Positions 1 to 7,770 of a DNA stretch of 64,000 bases are shown here, piece by piece. The stretch is from assembly GCF_029714405.1 (NCBI RefSeq), contig NZ_CP121650.1, forward strand, positions 248,001-312,000, written 5' to 3'. The notes below the pieces were generated by a model, which ran no database searches, was not told where the DNA came from, and was given only the letters and a program-made list of their open reading frames with translations. The stretch's first letter is position 1, and each line of letters opens with the position of its first letter. This DNA is from Bradyrhizobium sp. CB82. Its GTDB lineage: Bacteria > Pseudomonadota > Alphaproteobacteria > Rhizobiales > Xanthobacteraceae. Position numbers and translations under genes: made by a program.

Positions 1-821
1 TCGTCGTTCCATTTGCGGTCGCGCTTGACGATTTCCAGCAGCTGGTCGGTCGCGGCCGCCCGGTCGCCCTGCGCGTTGAGCGCGGTCGCAAGGTCGAAGC
101 GGGCCTGATGATCGAGCGGATTTGCGGCGACTTTCTGTTCCAGATCGCCGACCGGACCGAGCTGCTCCGCCTGCTCGGCGAGATCGATTGCGGCCTGCAC
201 CGCCTTCACCGCGGGATCGCCGTGCTTGGATTCCGGCACCATGGCGAGCGTCTGCTTGGCCTGCTCGATGGCGCCCGAGGTGACGTAGCATTTTGCAAGG
301 CCCGCGAGCGCGGCGATGTTGGTCGCGTCGTGCGACAGCGCCTCGGCATAGATCTGCGCGGCGCCCGTGACGTCGCCCTCGGCGAGCACGGCGTCGGCTT
401 CCTTCACGATCTCCGCGACGTTGACCTCGCCCGGCGCGGTCACGCCCTTGGTCAGGCGCTCGATGAAGGCGTTGACCTGGCTCTCGGGTACCGCACCCAT
501 GAAGCCATCGGCCGGCTGGCCGTTGATGAAGGCGATCACGGCCGGGATCGACTGGATGCCCATCTGGCCCGGGATCGCCGGATGCTGGTCGATGTTCATC
601 TTGACCATCTTGACCTTGCCCTTGGCCGCCTTGACGGCCTTTTCGAGCGCCGGGGTGAGCTGCCGGCACGGGCCGCACCACTCGGCCCAGAAGTCGATCA
701 GCACCGGCTGGCGCTTCGATTCCTCGATGACGTCCTTCACGAAGGTCTGGGTGGTCGTGTCCTTGATCAGATCGGGCGCAGCCTGGCCCGCCGCTCCGTT
801 GCCCTGGTCAATGATCGTCAC
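1..821 (-). CDS. cnoX: Thioredoxin/TPR co-chaperone (CnoX/YbbN family), 3' end outside the window
   Basis: The N-terminal 273 codons are present; the C-terminus lies beyond base 1. An N-terminal thioredoxin fold carries a WAEWCGPC active site (Cys49 and Cys52). After it comes a helical TPR-type region of repeated Ala-rich helices with motifs such as ALAGLAKCYV. This order is that of CnoX/YbbN, a cytoplasmic protein that holds oxidised substrates and hands them to GroEL. The only plausible start is GTG at 821, since the nearby upstream ATG is out of frame. In alphaproteobacteria CnoX usually keeps the redox CxxC, as here. It is probably transcribed alone from the 822-1096 gap. Confidence 0.85.
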   Translation of the reverse strand, partial: MTIIDQGNGAAGQAAPDLIKDTTTQTFVKDVIEESKRQPVLIDFWAEWCGPCRQLTPALEKAVKAAKGKVKMVKMNIDQHPAIPGQMGIQSIPAVIAFINGQPADGFMGAVPESQVNAFIERLTKGVTAPGEVNVAEIVKEADAVLAEGDVTGAAQIYAEALSHDATNIAALAGLAKCYVTSGAIEQAKQTLAMVPESKHGDPAVKAVQAAIDLAEQAEQLGPVGDLEQKVAANPLDHQARFDLATALNAQGDRAAATDQLLEIVKRDRKWND

Positions 822-1096
822 GGAAGTCCCTCATCTGATGTCTGGAAAGGCGGCTCTTTAGCACGTCGCGCGCCCATATGCTGCGGTTCCGGCTCCTAAA
901 TTGGGCCGGGCCGGCCGAATTTCAATGCATGCCGAGTGATTCGGTGATTCCTGGGCGTTTGGGATCGTTTTCGCCCCGATTCGAGCCCATATGGGGTGCT
1001 GGAAAGCGAATTGATGCTGCCGGTAGCTGTTGCATTCGCCCTCCGCTTTTGGCATACGACAGCCGTTGCCGGCGCGTCATGCGACCGACACAGGAC

Positions 1097-1171
<75 letters not shown>

Positions 1172-1247
1172 ATTTCTCCCAGCGTCGAGCCTGACAGGAC
1201 TGGATCGCCCTTGGGCGGCCCCGTCCGGATGTGCGTTGGACGTTGGA

Positions 1248-2234
1248 ATGACAATCCTGGTCACGGGCAGCGCAGGCCATCTCGGGGAAGCCATTCTCCG
1301 GACGCTTTACGCGCGCGGCTTGCCTTTGCATGGGGTTGATTTGCGGAAATCGGAGTTCACCGACGCCGTCGGCTCGATCACGGATTCCGGCTTCGTGCGG
1401 ACCGCGATGGCAGGCGTCACCGCCGTCATCCATACCGCGACCCTGCACAAGCCGCATGTCGCCACGCATTCCAGGCAGGATTTCATCGACACCAACGTCA
1501 CCGGCACGCTCAACCTGCTGGAGGCGGCCACTGCCGCTGGCGTGAAGAGCTTCGTCTTCACCAGCACCACGAGCGCGTTCGGCTCGCAGCTCAAGCCGGG
1601 CGCGGGGGACGCCGCGGTCTGGGTCACCGAAGATCTGCCGTCGGTGCCGAAGAATATCTACGGCACCTCCAAGCTGATGGCGGAGAATCTGTGCGAGCTG
1701 TTCTTTCGCGAGCGCGGTCTTCCCGTCATCGTGCTCAGAACCTCCCGCTTCTTTCCGGAAGAGGACGACGATCCCATCGCACGCGCGAGCTTTGGGACCG
1801 AGAACGCGCAGGCGAACGAGCTGCTTTATCGTCGGCTGGATATAGCGGACGCGGTGAGCGCGCATCTGCTCGCCGTCGAGCACGCGCCGAGAATCGGCTT
1901 CGCGCGCTACATCGTGTCGGCGACGAGCCCATTCACGCAAAGCCACCTCAAAGCCCTGGCCGAGGATGCGGCAAGCGTTGTGCGCACGCTCTATCCCGAT
2001 TGCGCGGAGCTCTATGCGGCACGGGGCTGGCGCCTGTTTCCGACCATCGACCGCGTCTACGTCAACGATCGCGCCCGCCGCCAATTGGGTTGGCGGCCCG
2101 CATTCGACTTTGCCCACGTGCTGAGCAGTCTGCGCGCAAACAGCGAGTTTCGCAGCGAGCTGGCGCGTCAGGTCGGCTCAAAAGGTTATCATGACACGAT
2201 CTTCGACCACGGGCCTTATCCCGTAGGCTCATAA
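1248..2234 (+). CDS. NAD-dependent epimerase/dehydratase family protein (extended SDR)
   Basis: A 328-residue extended short-chain dehydrogenase. The nucleotide-binding motif TGSAGHLG is at the N-terminus, NVTGTLNLLEAA follows, and the catalytic YGTSK (Tyr-x3-Lys) sits in the middle. The C-terminal half, which sets substrate choice, ends with the typical LGWRPAFDF element of sugar-nucleotide epimerases. ATG 1248 is preferred over the in-frame TTG at 1236 because the Rossmann strand starts right after it. The gene stands alone just downstream of tRNA-Gly. The substrate is unknown; a nucleotide sugar is the family norm. Confidence 0.8.
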   Translation: MTILVTGSAGHLGEAILRTLYARGLPLHGVDLRKSEFTDAVGSITDSGFVRTAMAGVTAVIHTATLHKPHVATHSRQDFIDTNVTGTLNLLEAATAAGVKSFVFTSTTSAFGSQLKPGAGDAAVWVTEDLPSVPKNIYGTSKLMAENLCELFFRERGLPVIVLRTSRFFPEEDDDPIARASFGTENAQANELLYRRLDIADAVSAHLLAVEHAPRIGFARYIVSATSPFTQSHLKALAEDAASVVRTLYPDCAELYAARGWRLFPTIDRVYVNDRARRQLGWRPAFDFAHVLSSLRANSEFRSELARQVGSKGYHDTIFDHGPYPVGS

Positions 2235-2262
2235 GTCTCAATTCTCATCGCGTGCACGCAGC

Positions 2263-2441
2263 GCATCTGCACCGTCCGTGCTGAACTTAGGGGCGCATGT
2301 CGCTCCGCTCGGCATGAAGTTCTATACCGGCGACCAGTTCTGCGCGTCGGAGGCGGCGTCGCCGCCATGACGGATATCGCCTGTTCGCTGAGCGAGGAAG
2401 AAATCACCGCACTGGCGCATTATCTCGCGCATTTGCCGTAG
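2263..2441 (+). pseudogene. Remnant of PQQ-dependent sugar (sorbosone-type) dehydrogenase fused to cytochrome c
   Basis: Frame 2263-2370 reads SVLNLGAHVAPLGMKFYTGD then QF, a segment characteristic of soluble PQQ-type sorbosone/glucose dehydrogenases, and stops soon after at TGA 2368. A second frame from about 2348 reads MTDIACSLSEEEITALAHYL then AHLP and a stop at 2439-2441. That is the usual C-terminal helix of a small c-type cytochrome. The heme motif CxxCH and nearly all of the dehydrogenase are missing. I read this as the scar of a deletion in a dehydrogenase-cytochrome gene. No start or ribosome-binding site is visible, so it is unlikely to be expressed. Confidence 0.7.
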
Positions 2442-2464
2442 CGGAAAGTGCAAGCAGCAAACTC

Positions 2465-3388
2465 CTACCCCGCCCGCTGTTTTTCATACGCCTTCAAATG
2501 CGTATAGGCGATGCGCAGTTTTGGCACCGGCACTTTTGCAGCATCGGCGCGCGCGATGAGGTCGCCGATGATGTGGTCGGCCTCGACCGGGAGGCCGGCC
2601 TTGATGTCGCGGAACATTGACGCGGTCATCGGCGAGCCTTCGGTGGTGATCAAGCCCTTGACCCGCTCGAAGAACGGCCCGCCGGGCGCATAGCCCGATG
2701 CGGTCGCAGTCGCGCTGGTCTCATCGAGCATGCCCAGGAGAAAATCCTTGCCGCCGGGGACCGCCAGAATGTTGCCGACGGAGGTGCGCATCAGGCTGGT
2801 CGATGCCGCGAGCGAGGAGAGAAACACCCACTTCTCCCACATGTCCTGCATGATGCTCTGGCTCGCACCCGCGCCGGCGATGCCGCTCGTGAAGGCTTCG
2901 TCGATCGCCTTCACCCGCGCCGACAGTTTTCCGTCGCGCTCGCCGTAGTTGATCGATTGCATCGGCTGGAGCTGCATCACCTCGCGCTTCTCGTTCAACG
3001 TCGCGGCGATGGCGCAGAGGCCGCCGAGCACGTGCTCGGCGCCGAACTTCTGGTCCAGCACGTCGAGATGCCGCAAGCCGTTGAGCACCGGAATGATCGT
3101 CGTGTTCGGCCCGACCGCCGGCGCAAAGGATTTCATGGCGTCGTCGAGGTCGAACGCCTTGCAGCTGAGCAGCACGACGTCGAATTTTTCGGTGAGCTTG
3201 TCTGCCTGCACCACCGGTGGGTTCGTCAGCGTCGCATCGCCGTTCGGGCTCTTGATGACGAGACCGGCACTCGCAAGCTCTGCTGCCCGCCGCGACCGCA
3301 CCAGGAAGGTGACGTCGCGCCCGGCCTGCAACAGCCTGCCACCAAAGTAGCCGCCGATGGCGCCGGCGCCGACCACGAGAATGCGCAT
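2465..3388 (-). CDS. 2-dehydropantoate 2-reductase family protein (PanE/ApbA-like)
   Basis: A 307-residue protein of normal length for the ketopantoate reductase family. The N-terminal Rossmann fold has GAGAIGG, followed by PVLNGL in the cofactor/substrate cleft and a helical C-terminal domain containing ASMFRDI and a VEAD segment that keeps the conserved Ser and Glu. The catalytic Lys is likely in WEKWVFLSSLAA, but the two Asn residues that normally follow it at +4 and +8 in PanE are replaced by Leu and Ala. It may therefore reduce another 2-oxo acid rather than ketopantoate. ATG 3388 immediately precedes the Rossmann strand. Confidence 0.8.
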   Translation of the reverse strand: MRILVVGAGAIGGYFGGRLLQAGRDVTFLVRSRRAAELASAGLVIKSPNGDATLTNPPVVQADKLTEKFDVVLLSCKAFDLDDAMKSFAPAVGPNTTIIPVLNGLRHLDVLDQKFGAEHVLGGLCAIAATLNEKREVMQLQPMQSINYGERDGKLSARVKAIDEAFTSGIAGAGASQSIMQDMWEKWVFLSSLAASTSLMRTSVGNILAVPGGKDFLLGMLDETSATATASGYAPGGPFFERVKGLITTEGSPMTASMFRDIKAGLPVEADHIIGDLIARADAAKVPVPKLRIAYTHLKAYEKQRAG

Positions 3389-3523
3389 GGGGATGCTCCG
3401 TTTGTTCTTGCTCTTGTTGCGCTTGCTTCGCCGTCGTCGTGGCGAAGGCCAGGACCCGCTCCCCCGATTGCTCGGTGTCGGACAAGTCAGAGGTCCGATT
3501 CACCAGAACAACGACGTTCGGTG

Positions 3524-3562
3524 GTCATGGGTCCCGGCCTTCGCCAGGACGACATCGGGGAG
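3524..3562. repeat. Short dispersed-repeat fragment (GTCCCGGCCTTCGCC type)
   Basis: GGTCATGGGTCCCGGCCTTC continuing with GCCAGGACGACA resembles one arm of a repeat common between rhizobial genes. Only one arm is seen, in the gap between two minus-strand genes. Confidence 0.35.
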
Positions 3563-3589
3563 ATAGCTCGCTTCGCCCTGGAGGAGGGA

Positions 3590-4198
3590 TCACTTTCCCG
3601 ACACCATCTCCTCGACCTCGCGGAGCTGCTCCTTGCCGAAGAACATCTCTTTGCCGACGAAGAAGGTCGGTGAGCCGAACGCGCCGCGGGCGACGGCCTC
3701 CTCGGTGTTCCCGATCAGTCTCGCCTTCACCTCGCCCTCCTGGGCGCGGGCGAACAGTTTTTGCGCATCCAGCCCGGAGGACGCGAGCGCCTTCATCGCG
3801 ACCTCCGGATCGTCCATCTTCTTCGGCTCGCGCCACATGTGATGGAATGCGGCCTCGACATAGCGTTCGAACACGCCCTCGAGCTGCGCCGCGATCGCGG
3901 CTCGCATCAGGTTCAACGTGTTGATCGGGAAGAACGGGTTCCAGACATAGGGCTGCACATGGAAGCGCTTGAGAAAGCGCTCGGTCTCGACCGCCTGGAA
4001 TTCACGCTTGTTCTTGATGCCGGCAAGTGTCTCGGCCGGCGACTTGTTATTGGTCGCCTTGAAGATGCCGCCGAGCAGAATCGGCACATATTCGAATTTC
4101 ATGCCGATCCGCGTCTCGATCGCGGGGATCGCCTCATGGCTGAGAAACGCATTGGGGCTGCCGAAATCGAACAGGAATTGTGGGGCCGCGCGCGTCAA
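3590..4198 (-). CDS. 2-hydroxychromene-2-carboxylate isomerase family (DsbA-fold, GST kappa-like)
   Basis: A 202-residue DsbA-like thioredoxin-fold protein. The N-terminal FDFGSPNAFLS has Ser in place of a CxxC, the active-site arrangement of HCCA isomerase and kappa-class GST. A helical insert follows, then the cis-Pro element FGSPTFFVG near the C-terminus. Members are glutathione-dependent isomerases in aromatic degradation, but many are uncharacterised. The start is TTG at 4198, backed by a strong GGGAGG Shine-Dalgarno about seven bases upstream. The upstream gene on this strand is a pseudogene, so it probably has its own promoter. Confidence 0.82.
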   Translation of the reverse strand: MTRAAPQFLFDFGSPNAFLSHEAIPAIETRIGMKFEYVPILLGGIFKATNNKSPAETLAGIKNKREFQAVETERFLKRFHVQPYVWNPFFPINTLNLMRAAIAAQLEGVFERYVEAAFHHMWREPKKMDDPEVAMKALASSGLDAQKLFARAQEGEVKARLIGNTEEAVARGAFGSPTFFVGKEMFFGKEQLREVEEMVSGK

Positions 4199-4290
4199 AA
4201 CCGTCCTCCCGTGAGTTTGTGCGCAATTGTGGCGCAGCCGGCGTGGCGGGTCTACTGTTTAATGATGGTCGTCATACTCTGATGAGTCGA

Positions 4291-4880
4291 TCAGATCAGA
4301 CGCCGGACTGCGCGCTTTCGCCACACCAGCAGGTAATAGCCCATCTGCAGAATGAACATGGCAGAGAACGTGATCGGATAGGCGGCCCAGACGCCTTCGA
4401 CTCCGATCATGCGGCTGAGCGCAATCGCCGACGAGGCCGAGCAACACCAGCTCCGCCACCGACATCACCACCATGCCGATGGCGGCCGGGATGCCGAGGC
4501 GCAGCAGCGTCGGCAGCAGCGCGAGGTCAGGCCGCATCGCGCGCGCCAGGGCGGTGCCGAGCATCAGCACGTGCTCGCGGCGGCGGAGATGAAAGGCAAG
4601 CCATGTGAGCGTGAGCACACTCGATACGACTGATCCCCAGGCCGCGCTGACGATGCCGAGCCGGGGCAGGCCGAACCAGCCTAGGATCAACGCCGGCGTT
4701 GCTAGGAGACCGATCGCGGCCGAGATGGCCAGCGCCACGAGCGGCGTCATGGCGTCGCCGACGCCACGCAGCATGGCTGCCATGAGCATGAGGACGAAGA
4801 TCAAGGGCATCGAGACCATCATGATGCGCGCATAGGAGGTCGCTTTCGATTGGGCATGCGCAACCGTTGCCGCGGAACGC
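4291..4880 (-). pseudogene. MATE-family multidrug exporter remnant (N-terminus lost, internal deletion)
   Basis: Reading leftwards from about 4880, one frame gives transmembrane sequence of MATE type: SYARIMMVSMPLIFVLMLMA, MLRGVGDAMTPLVALAIS and AIGMVVMSVAELVLLGLVG. The frame then shifts near 4430, and the other frame continues as MIGVEGVWAAYPITFSAMFI to RRLI and TGA at 4291-4293, a typical MATE C-terminus. Roughly the first 200 residues and about 150 residues between the two blocks are absent compared with a normal MATE protein of about 450. It is non-functional. The broken 5' end abuts the 3' end of the DUF2239 gene. Confidence 0.8.
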
Positions 4881-4920
4881 AGCGCGGCTGCGGTCGTTGA
4901 TCGCGGTGGAAAAGACTCGG

Positions 4921-5505
4921 CTACGCGCGGTCGCTGCTTGCGAGTTTCAGCACGTGGTCGCGGATGTCGGCGGGCCAGTCGACGATCTCCGCCGCGAAGC
5001 GCCGGCGATCGCCTGCGAACAGCGCGCGCGAGGCCTCTTCGAAATGCGCGAGATTGCCGGCCATCGCCGACATGAAGTGGTAGGCGGCATCGCGCGCCTG
5101 CCGCTCGCGGTCGCGATCGCCGCTGGCGCGTCGCGCCTCGTTGACAAGCTTGCGCAGCGCGACCGAGGCGCCGCCCGGCTGTGCGTTGAGCCATTCCCAG
5201 TGCCGCGGCAGCAACGTCACCTCGCGCGCCACGACGCCGAGCCTGGGCCGGCCGCGGCCGCGCGGCGCGCTCGGTTTCTCGATGCCGGCATCGGATTGCG
5301 CCGGCGCGATCGTCGCCAGGCGGGCCAGCACCTCCTGGTCGTCGCCGCGCAGGTCGAAATCCACCGACCGTCCGGTCAGGTCGCTGAAGATCACGATCGG
5401 CGAGCCCGCCCACGCATCCGCGCGCTTGACCGCCAGGACCACATCCGCGATCGGCCCTGAGGCCAGACGCCGTTGGCCCACAAAGGCTGTGAAGGTTGCC
5501 TGCAT
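4921..5505 (-). CDS. DUF2239 family protein
   Basis: A 194-residue soluble protein recognisable as DUF2239. The N-terminal part has TFTAFVGQRRLASGPIADV, IVIFSDLTGRSVDFDLRG follows, and the central GRGRPRLGVVAREVTLLPRH block is the family hallmark. The function is unknown in the family. The Arg/Gly-rich centre followed by helical sequence looks compatible with a regulatory or nucleic-acid-binding role, but that is a guess. ATG 5505 fits the family N-terminus better than longer in-frame starts, which run through the promoter. It is divergent from a GST gene and shares a 155 bp control region with it. Confidence 0.8.
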   Translation of the reverse strand: MQATFTAFVGQRRLASGPIADVVLAVKRADAWAGSPIVIFSDLTGRSVDFDLRGDDQEVLARLATIAPAQSDAGIEKPSAPRGRGRPRLGVVAREVTLLPRHWEWLNAQPGGASVALRKLVNEARRASGDRDRERQARDAAYHFMSAMAGNLAHFEEASRALFAGDRRRFAAEIVDWPADIRDHVLKLASSDRA

Positions 5506-5539
5506 TGAAATCACTACGAAATCACACCTGACGGTCCAT

Positions 5540-5587
5540 TTAATATCCGGGTAAAATAGCAGCGTCAATATGCCCGGGTAAAAATAC
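5540..5587 (-). promoter_or_regulatory. Promoter of the DUF2239 gene with duplicated ACCCGG operator-like repeats
   Basis: On the minus strand TTGACG (5568-5563), a 17 bp spacer and TATTAA (5545-5540) make a good sigma-70 promoter. TTTTACCCGGATAT lies inside the spacer and TTTTTACCCGGGCATAT lies just upstream of the -35 box (about 5570-5587), a direct repeat about 27 bp apart. Such placement is typical of a repressor operator. The regulator is not in the window. Confidence 0.6.
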
Positions 5588-5660
5588 CGACCATCCGGCT
5601 CGACATTCGCCCGCCGGGCTGGCACCAACGCGCCCGAGACCACCCGGGGGACCTCAAAAA

Positions 5661-6326
5661 ATGCTGACCGTTCATCACCTCAACAATTCACGCTCGCAGC
5701 GCGTGTTGTGGCTGCTCGAGGAGCTGGGCGTGCCGTACGAGATCGTGCGCTATCAGCGCCAGGCGGACATGCGTGCGCCCAAGGAGTTGCGCGCCATCCA
5801 CCCGCTCGGCAAGTCGCCCGTGATCACCGACAAAGGCAACACCATCGCCGAATCAGGCGCGATCGTCGAATATCTCGTCGGCACCTATGGTGAAGGACGC
5901 CTGATCCCGCCGCCAAACACGCCGGAGCGTCTGCGCTACACCTATTGGCTGCACTATGCCGAAGGCTCGGCGATGCAGCCGCTGCTGCTCAAGCTGCTGT
6001 TCACGCTGATGCCGAAGCGTGCGCCGGCGCTGCTGCGCCCTCTGGTCCGCAAAGTGTCGAACCAGGCGCTGACTGCGCTGGTCAACCCGCAGATCAAGCA
6101 GCACATGGACTATTGGGAAGGCGAGCTCGGCAAAACCGAGTGGTTCGCCGGCAACGAGTTCACCGCGGCCGACATCCAGATGAGCTTTCCGTTGGAAGCG
6201 GCCCAAGCGCGCGGCGGCCTGGAGCAGGGCCATCCCAAGGCAATGGCGTTCCTCGAGCGCATCCACGCGCGTCCAGCCTATCAACGCGCACTGGAGAAGG
6301 GCGGGCCGTATCAGGTCGGGCGGTAG
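5661..6326 (+). CDS. Glutathione S-transferase family protein
   Basis: A 221-residue cytosolic GST. The N-terminal thioredoxin-fold domain begins LTVHHLNNSRSQRVLWLLEE with Ser/Asn at the glutathione-activating position, then GKSPVI and the glutathione-binding ESGAIVEYL. The all-helical C-terminal domain contains FTAADIQMSFPLEAA with the N-cap box Asp. The enzyme conjugates or isomerises electrophiles with glutathione; the substrate is unknown. The ATG follows a GGGGGACC stretch. It is divergent from DUF2239 and probably shares the ACCCGG-type control region. Confidence 0.9.
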   Translation: MLTVHHLNNSRSQRVLWLLEELGVPYEIVRYQRQADMRAPKELRAIHPLGKSPVITDKGNTIAESGAIVEYLVGTYGEGRLIPPPNTPERLRYTYWLHYAEGSAMQPLLLKLLFTLMPKRAPALLRPLVRKVSNQALTALVNPQIKQHMDYWEGELGKTEWFAGNEFTAADIQMSFPLEAAQARGGLEQGHPKAMAFLERIHARPAYQRALEKGGPYQVGR

Positions 6327-6335
6327 TTTTCTTCA

Positions 6336-6371
6336 TCATTCCGGGTTTACGCTTCGCGCGCCCCGAATGAC
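6336..6371. repeat. Dispersed repeat, family A (short copy)
   Basis: CATTCCGGG ... CCCCGAATGAC is a shortened copy of the palindromic element found at 11071, 18180, 39010, 43810 and 61790. It lies between convergent genes and could form a hairpin that ends both transcripts. Confidence 0.65.
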
Positions 6372-6380
6372 AGCACTCTA

Positions 6381-7676
6381 TCAATCCGCACGCAGCACGC
6401 GGCCCCGTGTCTCCGGCAGCGCAAAGGCGGCGAGGAAGAACACCGCATAGGCCGCGGCCGCAAAGATCGCGATCGCATTGGCAAGCGAGGTCGTCGCCGA
6501 CAGCGCGCCGACCAGGAACGGGAACAGCGCGCCGATGCCGCGGCCGAAATTGTAGCAAAAGCCCTGGCCGGAGCCGCGCAGCCGCGTCGGGTAGAGCTCG
6601 GTCAGGAAGGCGCCGACACCGGAGAAATAGCCGGACGCAAAGAAGCCGAGGGGAAAGCCGAGCAGCCACAGGATTTCGTTGGTGAGCGGCAATTGCGTGT
6701 AGAGCAGCACCACGGCCATCGCGCCGAGCGAGAAGATCAGGAACAGATTGCGCCGGCCGATGCGGTCGGCGAGCCAGGCGCCGACGAGATAGCCGGCGAA
6801 GGAGCCGATGATCAACGCGGCGAGATAGCCGGTCGAGCCGACGATGGTGAGATGCCGCTCCTTGGTCAGGAACTGCGGGACCCAGAAGGTGATCGCGTAA
6901 TAGCCGCCCTGGCAGCCGGTCACCATCAAGGACGCGAGGACCGTGGTCTTGACGATCGGGAAGGAGAAGATCTCCCACAGCTTTGGATGGCTGCCGGTTT
7001 CCGCTTGCTTCGCGCGCGCCGCGACCGCGATCTCCGGCTCGGTGACGGAGCGGCGGATGTAGAACACCAGGAGGGCCGGCAGCGCGCCGATCACGAACAT
7101 CCAGCGCCACGCCGTCTCGGCAGGAAGAAGCGAGAACAGGATCGCCTGCGACAGCACCGCAAGCCCCCAGCCGACGGCCCAGCCCGATTGCACCGAGCCG
7201 ACCGCGCGCCCGCGATATTGCGGCCGGATCGCTTCGCCCATCAGCACTGCGCCCGCCGCCCATTCGCCGCCGAAGCCGAGGCCAAGCAGGGCGCGCGCGA
7301 CCAGGAGCTGGTCGAAATTCTTCACGACCGCGCAGACCAGCGAGAAAAACGAGAACCAGATGATGGTGAACTGGAGCGTCTTGACCCGGCCGATATGGTC
7401 GGAGAGATAGCCGCCGAGCCAGCCGCCGATCGCGGACGCCAGCAGCGTGACGGTGCCGGCGAGCCCGGCAGAGCCGGCATCGACCTTCCACAGCGCGATG
7501 ATGGTGCCGATGACGAGCGGATATATCATGAAGTCCATGCCGTCGAGCGCCCAGCCGGCGGCGCAGGCCCAGAACGTCCGCCGTTCGGCTACGTTCATGT
7601 CGCGGTAGAAGGCAAGAAGGCTGGTGTCTTCGATCTCGGCGCGCTCGATGCGCTCGGTTGGCTCGGCTGTGGTCAT
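6381..7676 (-). CDS. MFS transporter, sugar acid/aromatic acid:H+ symporter type
   Basis: A 431-residue inner-membrane carrier with about 12 hydrophobic segments. Family signatures are GWALDGMDFMIYPLVIG in helix 1, the loop motif SDHIGRVKTLQF between helices 2 and 3, and its repeat ADRIGRRNLFLIF between helices 8 and 9. The Asp in helix 1 is the one used for proton coupling in the aromatic-acid symporter group, and the overall pattern also resembles sialate-type carriers. ATG 7676 is chosen because upstream in-frame sequence lacks a Shine-Dalgarno and reads as basic non-membrane residues. Substrate unknown. Confidence 0.85.
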   Translation of the reverse strand: MTTAEPTERIERAEIEDTSLLAFYRDMNVAERRTFWACAAGWALDGMDFMIYPLVIGTIIALWKVDAGSAGLAGTVTLLASAIGGWLGGYLSDHIGRVKTLQFTIIWFSFFSLVCAVVKNFDQLLVARALLGLGFGGEWAAGAVLMGEAIRPQYRGRAVGSVQSGWAVGWGLAVLSQAILFSLLPAETAWRWMFVIGALPALLVFYIRRSVTEPEIAVAARAKQAETGSHPKLWEIFSFPIVKTTVLASLMVTGCQGGYYAITFWVPQFLTKERHLTIVGSTGYLAALIIGSFAGYLVGAWLADRIGRRNLFLIFSLGAMAVVLLYTQLPLTNEILWLLGFPLGFFASGYFSGVGAFLTELYPTRLRGSGQGFCYNFGRGIGALFPFLVGALSATTSLANAIAIFAAAAYAVFFLAAFALPETRGRVLRAD

Positions 7677-7770
7677 GGCGTTTCCCCGTCTACTCGTTGA
7701 CGGGTGGTAGCACGCGCTGCGGCGCCGGAAAACCAGCGCCATTGATCGCGGGGCTCCCAAAAGGGAAAGC

